Of a stretch of DNA of 7,985 nt, positions 4,388 to 7,985 are shown piece by piece. The stretch comes from B13-G4 sp030606805. GTDB lineage: Bacteria > Desulfobacterota > Desulfobacteria > Desulfobacterales > ETH-SRB1. How positions within the stretch are numbered: position 1 is the stretch's first letter; each line of letters starts with the position of its first letter. Location: assembly GCA_030606805.1 (NCBI GenBank), contig JAUWFS010000162.1:1-7985 (forward strand). Direction: 5' to 3'. Position numbers and translations under genes: made by a program. Below the pieces are notes generated by a model, which saw only the letters and a program-made list of their open reading frames with translations, did no database searches and was not told the DNA's origin.

Positions 4388-6732
4388 AAGTCACTTAACA
4401 AGTCTATAGTATGAATTAATTCAATAATATTAGCTATCATGTCAATCTTCCCATTACCGAGGTTTATAACATGGTCGGCCATCGCCACGCAATTAGCATT
4501 ATGCGAAATATAAAAGCATGTATCAAAGTCGCCTTGTTCCATGAATTTGCGGTACAGCAAGATGTATTTCTGAGCGTTCTCATTATCAAGAGGCCCTGTT
4601 TCTTCATCCGATAGCATCGTTTGAAAGTTTTTACCACTCTTCTCATTGCTTATCATTGCCATCGCCAGTTGCATTGCCTTCAGCGCCCATTGTTGTTCTC
4701 CGCCAGACCGTGATCCAAGCGGAACCTCATCCCCGTCTTCATCTATAACTTGGATATCTAATATTTCACGGCCTTCGTCATCCTGTGTTTTTATACTGAC
4801 CGTTGCGTCTGGCCCAAAAGCAGCAATGAGCAAGTTGTTAGCGTATGCACTGATAACCGGAGCAACGCTATCAATTTCCAGCGCCCTCAAACCGTCTTTT
4901 CCGCAGGCATCTTTTAGGTATTTCCAATCGCCAAGCTCATTTAATGCCATAGATAAGGATTTCTTTTTTGTCTTAAGGATTTCAATTGCGCTTTCCTGAA
5001 AGGCAAGTTCTTTTTCTTCTATAACGATAGCCTTTGTATTCTCAGAAATCTGTTCGGCTGTTTCTGAAATAGAGCTTTTTAGATCGAGTAGGGCTTGCTT
5101 TGTGCTATTATATTTTTCCGTAACATCTCGATCTATCATCTTCTTTTTTTCTATTATGGCCACGCTGTTTGCGGTCGATAGTTCTTCTTTTCCAGAGATC
5201 CTTTCCCCCCATACGTTTTTAACCCTTAAGCCCTCAGTTTTGTTGGAAGCTTGTTGCTTTTCCAGGCCCTGTTTTTTCTCTATGGCGATGTTTAGCTTTG
5301 GTAAATCCTGTGCAATCTTTTCTGCGAATGCAAGCTGATAGTTTGCTTTAGCTATTTTTTCTTCAAGATCGGCTTTTATCTTTTTTTGTGCAAGGCTGGA
5401 CTCGCTGAGAGACTCTATTCCGGCATCAAATATTTTTAGCTTGTCAGAGTACGCCCTTTCAATTTTAGTGGAAGCTTCAACCATGTCCGCTATTTTGGCA
5501 GTCAATTTGGGGATATCTTCTTGGGCTGATAATGCACTTATTATAAATGAACATATTTGCGATTCGCAATTAGGATCTCGCTTCTCAAGGTCTTTTATTT
5601 TGAGCCGATTGTGTTCAAGCTCTATCTCAAGCGTATTTATTGCTGCTTGTGTATCTTTGCTCTTTTCCATTGCTTTGTGCGAACATTCAGTTCTTTCAAC
5701 CTGTTTTTTAGCAACGGCATCATAAGCGATAAAATAGTTTTTTGACGCTGTATTAAGCTGCTCTCTATATGCGTCTATAGATAGCAATAGCTCGTCTTTC
5801 GTTGTGACAGCTTCCCTGATTGCGTCTTCGTTTGCGAGAAGGGTCTCTATCCCAACCAATTCCAAACCAAGCTGCTGATAAGTTTCGCGAAGTTTGTCAA
5901 GCTCTGCTTCGGACTGTTTTTTATCAGCCTCTATTTCCTTGGAAAGCATGTTTTGCGATGTTTCCAACCCCTGTAACTCGGTTTCGGTCACTTCGTTTTT
6001 CTGGATTCCCGTTTGGATATCCAGTAAGTTTTGGTCTATCCTTTCAGACTCTTTAACAATCTTTTTGTGTATAATATCAAGGGATTTGCCATGTTTTATA
6101 AGCTTAAGCCATTTTGCTTTTGTGCTTTCATGTCCAGCCGCCTGCGTTTCCAGTTCGCCAATTTCTCGTTTTAATATTCCAAGCCGTCCATCAAGCAAGT
6201 TCGCACATTGTTTAGCAGTATCTTCGTACGCAATAAGTTTTTCGAGCCTTAAAAATTCTGCAAACAGATTTTTTAGGTCTGCCGGCTTCATGTCATTAAG
6301 CTTTTTCGAGCCTTGGCCACAGAACACACTATTGAAAAACAGTTCGGGGCTTCCCATCAATTTGAGTATATATTTGGAATAATTAGATATTTTACCATCT
6401 ATTTCCGACTTTCCATTTTTCCATATAAATCCTTCAGATCGCCCTGATTCTGAGTCTATTTTGATAAGGGTCTTATAAATATCCCCATTGAACTCAAAGT
6501 CGAGTTCTTTTTCTGCATCCCTCCCATGCGTGTGATATTGTAAGGCGCCTTTGCGGGAAACCAGCCTGGCATATGGATGAAGACATTCTAATATGGTTGT
6601 TTTCCCGTTCCCATTGTCGCCTGAAATGGCTACGAGTCCAGACAGCCCTGATATGTCAAGGGTTATCTCGTCAAGCCCAAGTCCTTTTTGTATGCCGATA
6701 AATTTTTTGAGTCTTAGTTTAAATATTTTCAT
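4384..6732 (-). CDS. sbcC: SbcC/Rad50-like SMC-family ATPase, 782 aa
   Basis: Rad50-type layout. The N-terminal ATPase half has Walker A GDNGNGKTT (38-46) and Q-loop FCGQGS (137-142, Q140). Then follow long charged coiled-coil stretches (about 175-390 and 395-600) with a central Cys pair, C389 and C394 (NCESQIC). The C-terminal half has ABC signature SRSGGEQ (674-680), Walker B/D-loop MLSDEETGPLD (706-716, D709 and E710) and a His-loop YISHN (741-745, H744). In this family ATP binding closes the two heads on SbcD/Mre11, and the hook joins two coiled coils; the complex cuts hairpins and processes DNA ends. The start at 6732 follows AGAAGAA. The length is shorter than the roughly 1000 residues of bacterial SbcC but ordinary for phage versions. 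The hook spacing CxxxxC is not the classical CxxC. A SbcD-like partner and ssb lie upstream, separated by a 68-aa ORF and attC-like site H. The 81-aa ORF overlaps its stop. Family call is secure; phage role is inference. Confidence 0.92.
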   Translation of the reverse strand: MKIFKLRLKKFIGIQKGLGLDEITLDISGLSGLVAISGDNGNGKTTILECLHPYARLVSRKGALQYHTHGRDAEKELDFEFNGDIYKTLIKIDSESGRSEGFIWKNGKSEIDGKISNYSKYILKLMGSPELFFNSVFCGQGSKKLNDMKPADLKNLFAEFLRLEKLIAYEDTAKQCANLLDGRLGILKREIGELETQAAGHESTKAKWLKLIKHGKSLDIIHKKIVKESERIDQNLLDIQTGIQKNEVTETELQGLETSQNMLSKEIEADKKQSEAELDKLRETYQQLGLELVGIETLLANEDAIREAVTTKDELLLSIDAYREQLNTASKNYFIAYDAVAKKQVERTECSHKAMEKSKDTQAAINTLEIELEHNRLKIKDLEKRDPNCESQICSFIISALSAQEDIPKLTAKIADMVEASTKIERAYSDKLKIFDAGIESLSESSLAQKKIKADLEEKIAKANYQLAFAEKIAQDLPKLNIAIEKKQGLEKQQASNKTEGLRVKNVWGERISGKEELSTANSVAIIEKKKMIDRDVTEKYNSTKQALLDLKSSISETAEQISENTKAIVIEEKELAFQESAIEILKTKKKSLSMALNELGDWKYLKDACGKDGLRALEIDSVAPVISAYANNLLIAAFGPDATVSIKTQDDEGREILDIQVIDEDGDEVPLGSRSGGEQQWALKAMQLAMAMISNEKSGKNFQTMLSDEETGPLDNENAQKYILLYRKFMEQGDFDTCFYISHNANCVAMADHVINLGNGKIDMIANIIELIHTIDLLSDL

Positions 6733-6760
6733 ATATTCTTCTTTTTGTTATCCATTAATG

Positions 6761-6868
6761 TATAACGATTTAGCTGGCCTGCGGCGGGCACAGGATATTA
6801 CAATGCGCCCATGTAAGAGGCTTCCTGCTCCGCACCAAGGATCCCCGCCGCAAAATATTAGCCGTAAG
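6761..6868 (-). repeat. Degenerate attC-like site H (about 108 bp)
   Basis: R'-like end TATAAC (6761-6766; GTTATAC on the minus strand), followed by the left arm TATAACGATTTAGC seen in C and F. GCGGCGGG (about 6782-6789) pairs with CCCGCCGC (6844-6851), an eight-base perfect stem. The right end reads GCCGTAAG (6861-6868) where GTTA is expected, so the R'' core is degenerate (CTTACGG on the minus strand). An alternative shorter right end near 6811-6822 (ATTACAATGCGC) was considered. Confidence 0.55.
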
Positions 6869-7064
6869 AGCCACAAGCAACTGGTTCTTTTGCGATAATT
6901 GGAGCAGGCTCTACAACAATTCCCAATAAATCCGAAGCTGATAAGCTTGTCTTTAGCCATGCTTTGTGTAGACTCCCAAGTTCAAACTTTGAATGAATCC
7001 AATCTATTTCAAAATTTGTTTCTGGCATAATGATCAATTTATCTCTGTATATTTCAACTTTCAT
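6858..7064 (-). CDS. Small unrecognised protein, 68 aa
   Basis: Start chosen at ATG 7064, preceded by GGAGA seven bases upstream. The same frame is open to 7325, but that longer form would lie antiparallel-free yet out of frame inside ssb and has no ribosome site. The product begins MKVEIYRDKLIIMPETNFEI, with beta-like repeats and hydrophobic patches, and ends VEPAPIIAKEPVACGSYG. No catalytic motif, signal or membrane segment is visible. Its stop lies in the R'' side of site H, so it behaves as the first visible cassette-type ORF. The gap to ssb is 40 bases and holds no clear R' end. Function unknown. Confidence 0.7.
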   Translation of the reverse strand: MKVEIYRDKLIIMPETNFEIDWIHSKFELGSLHKAWLKTSLSASDLLGIVVEPAPIIAKEPVACGSYG

Positions 7065-7104
7065 AATTTTCTCCAAGCAAAAAATAGTATAAATTAATTC
7101 AATT

Positions 7105-7509
7105 TTAAAAGGGGATAGAATCATGATCGCTTGGCTCTGTCTTCTTCTCCTCTTTACCTGTGCTGGTATTTTTAGGGTCACCTCCGCCCAAAAACTGAAC
7201 GTTAGATGCAACAACTTCGGTAGTATATTTCGTTTCGCCATCCTTTTCCCAGGATCTTGTTTGTAACCGGCCTTCGATATATACCTGGCTGCCTTTTGAA
7301 AGATACTCTCCGCATATTTCTCCAAGCCTTCTAAAGGCCACGATACGATGCCATTCTGTGCGTTCTTTTTTTTCTCCGGTGGATTTGTCCTTCCACTCTT
7401 CGGATGTGGCTATGCTGAAATTTGTTACAGTATCTCCACTTGGCGCATCCCTGACATCTGGATCTTTGCCTAACCTACCGATTAAGATTACTTTGTTGAT
7501 TCCGCTCAT
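7105..7509 (-). CDS. ssb: Single-stranded DNA-binding protein SSB
   Basis: A 134-residue SSB with the bacterial OB fold in about 4-107: NKVILIGRLGKDPDVR (5-20), TNFSIATSEEWK, WHRIVAFRRLGEICGEYLSK (53-72) and QVYIEGRLQTRSWEKDGETK (75-94). It ends in the acidic tip SDHDSIPF (127-134), the D-x-I-P-F peptide that recruits partner proteins such as RecQ, exonuclease I and RecO in cells. It binds single-stranded DNA as a tetramer, likely during replication and recombination of the element. The linker after 107 is short (about 20 residues, Lys/Glu/Ser-rich), common in phage SSBs. The GGGAGG ribosome site is eight bases upstream and lies inside the end of the sbcD-like gene; the two ORFs are only two bases apart, so they are coupled. 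Confidence 0.97.
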   Translation of the reverse strand: MSGINKVILIGRLGKDPDVRDAPSGDTVTNFSIATSEEWKDKSTGEKKERTEWHRIVAFRRLGEICGEYLSKGSQVYIEGRLQTRSWEKDGETKYTTEVVASNVQFLGGGDPKNTSTGKEEKKTEPSDHDSIPF

Positions 7510-7511
7510 AC

Positions 7512-7985
7512 TTAAATCCTCCCTGCTGTTTGTTGTATAATTTTATCCGGTTCCTCAGCCTCTAATATATCTGCTTTTTCCAAAATAGATTCTGTCACTA
7601 TCTCTTGTTTTAACGCCGCCATTTCTACAAGTTTTTCTCGTAAAGACGTTAGTTTTAAGAGTTTTCCACTTCGTATGTTTTCACGAGGAACTCTTATTAG
7701 TTTAACCTCAACATTATTAGCGCCTTTCCCAAGAATATCTGTTTTAAGGTCATCTATATTGACTTTTTGAGCTTCATCTTGGTAAACCTTAAGTTCTATC
7801 TTGATGTTAGCGCCTTTGACTTCTTCTTGTCTCGGCCAGGGCAAAGTCCCCAAATCTGTAAGGTCGAGTACACCAGTAAGATCTTCTGATACTTTTAATA
7901 GTTTCCTCGATGGTGTTTTAATGAAGCGGGATTCTATGAGTTGCTTGTCTGCAAAGTCGTGGATATAAAACCCCTTGTCATCCAG
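7512..7985 (-). CDS. sbcD: SbcD/Mre11-like nuclease, C-terminal 157 residues (runs off right edge)
   Basis: The frame is open from the right edge to a TAA at 7512. The visible start, KGFYIHDFADKQLIESRF (4-21), followed by TPSRKL, resembles the strand-rich segment after the phosphoesterase core of SbcD/Mre11, where a GFY-hydrophobic-D motif precedes a proline/arginine turn and the capping domain. The remainder is beta strand (NIKIELKVYQDEAQKVN) and a charged helical tail. The catalytic metal-binding motifs lie outside the window, so activity is not shown. With the SbcC-like ATPase downstream this would complete an SbcCD pair, the hairpin and end nuclease. A TTG at 7853 gives a shorter ORF but has no ribosome site and would cut the domain. 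Family call moderate, supported mainly by context. Confidence 0.62.
   Translation of the reverse strand: MDDKGFYIHDFADKQLIESRFIKTPSRKLLKVSEDLTGVLDLTDLGTLPWPRQEEVKGANIKIELKVYQDEAQKVNIDDLKTDILGKGANNVEVKLIRVPRENIRSGKLLKLTSLREKLVEMAALKQEIVTESILEKADILEAEEPDKIIQQTAGRI

Larger units (their letters stand above)
1976..6868 (-). mobile_element. Integron-like cassette array, no integrase in view
   Basis: Nine site-like repeats, all in one orientation, alternate with ORFs read in the same direction. Distances between successive R' cores are 214, 390, 457, 216, 328, 298 and 2649 bp. Each ORF starts 14 to 34 bases after an R' end, and most stop in the next R'' end. This is the structure of an integron cassette array. 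No tyrosine recombinase, attI or Pc promoter is present, which matches clusters of attC sites lacking a nearby integrase. Whether the sites are still recombinogenic cannot be judged here. Confidence 0.65.

Noticed and set aside
5894..6382. Plus-strand open frame of 162 codons inside the sbcC-like gene
   Set aside because: It is antisense to a strongly supported coiled-coil region, Ser-rich in the way typical of such shadows, and has no ribosome site or recognised domain.
2208..6868. REP or other simple dispersed palindromes
   Set aside because: REP elements do not carry one-base arm offsets, nor conserved outer cores with an ORF start just beyond one end only. Not fully excluded without genome-wide counts.
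6811..6868. Short right end for site H near ATTACAATGCGC
   Set aside because: It resembles the outer end of site C (TAATGCGC), but the eight-base GC-rich stem supports the longer site reaching 6868; the boundary remains uncertain.
7064..7107. Promoter with TATACT between ssb and the 68-aa ORF
   Set aside because: No -35 element of matching spacing is present, and the same TATACT-like bases recur inside the end of sbcC, so the match is weak.
6858..7325. Longer version of the 68-aa ORF, starting inside ssb
   Set aside because: It would overlap ssb by over 200 bases in another frame; the ATG at 7064 has a good ribosome site.
1..7985. CRISPR array, tRNA or rRNA
   Set aside because: No short identical repeats with regular spacers and no cloverleaf or rRNA-like stretch were seen; the repeats found are long, imperfect and palindromic.

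Overview
Every supported gene reads on the minus strand, so the window is best read from high to low coordinates. The gene set is a DNA replication and recombination module: SbcD-like nuclease C-terminus, SSB, SbcC-like ATPase, SF2 helicase, plus many very small proteins, often rich in Cys and His. This suggests a bacteriophage, prophage or other mobile element of moderate, AT-leaning composition. No structural phage gene, rRNA, tRNA or taxonomic marker is present, so the host cannot be named.

Right part (7985 to about 6860). An SbcD/Mre11-like C-terminus enters from the right edge. It is followed two bases later by ssb, whose Shine-Dalgarno lies inside the end of sbcD, and then by a 68-aa ORF.

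Middle (about 6870 to 1976). Here lies the most unusual structure: eight spaced imperfect inverted repeats, all in one orientation, each with a conserved outer R'-like end (GTTATA on the minus strand) and a degenerate partner (AAC-type end). They are 59 to 135 bp long, with variable centres and, in several, an unpaired base between otherwise matching arms. These are the hallmarks of integron attC (59-base element) recombination sites. Between consecutive sites sits one short ORF (occasionally two) whose Shine-Dalgarno and start follow the R' end at once, and whose stop lies in or next to the following site. That is the layout of an integron gene-cassette array, with no integrase gene in view. 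A ninth site is only a half-site. One cassette-like unit is about 2.65 kb and carries the SbcC-like ATPase plus a small overlapping ORF; the others are about 0.2 to 0.46 kb.

Left part (1921 to 1). A 562-aa superfamily II helicase-like protein with divergent motifs II and VI is followed by the start of an unrecognised gene that leaves the left edge.

Working together: SbcD and SbcC would form the Mre11-Rad50 type complex that opens hairpins and trims DNA ends, SSB would coat single strands, and the helicase would remodel DNA. That such a module is interspersed with hairpin-forming attC-like sites is the main point of interest. No gap longer than 300 bases lacks a gene. No convincing promoter or intrinsic terminator was found; tight spacing and overlaps suggest co-transcription.
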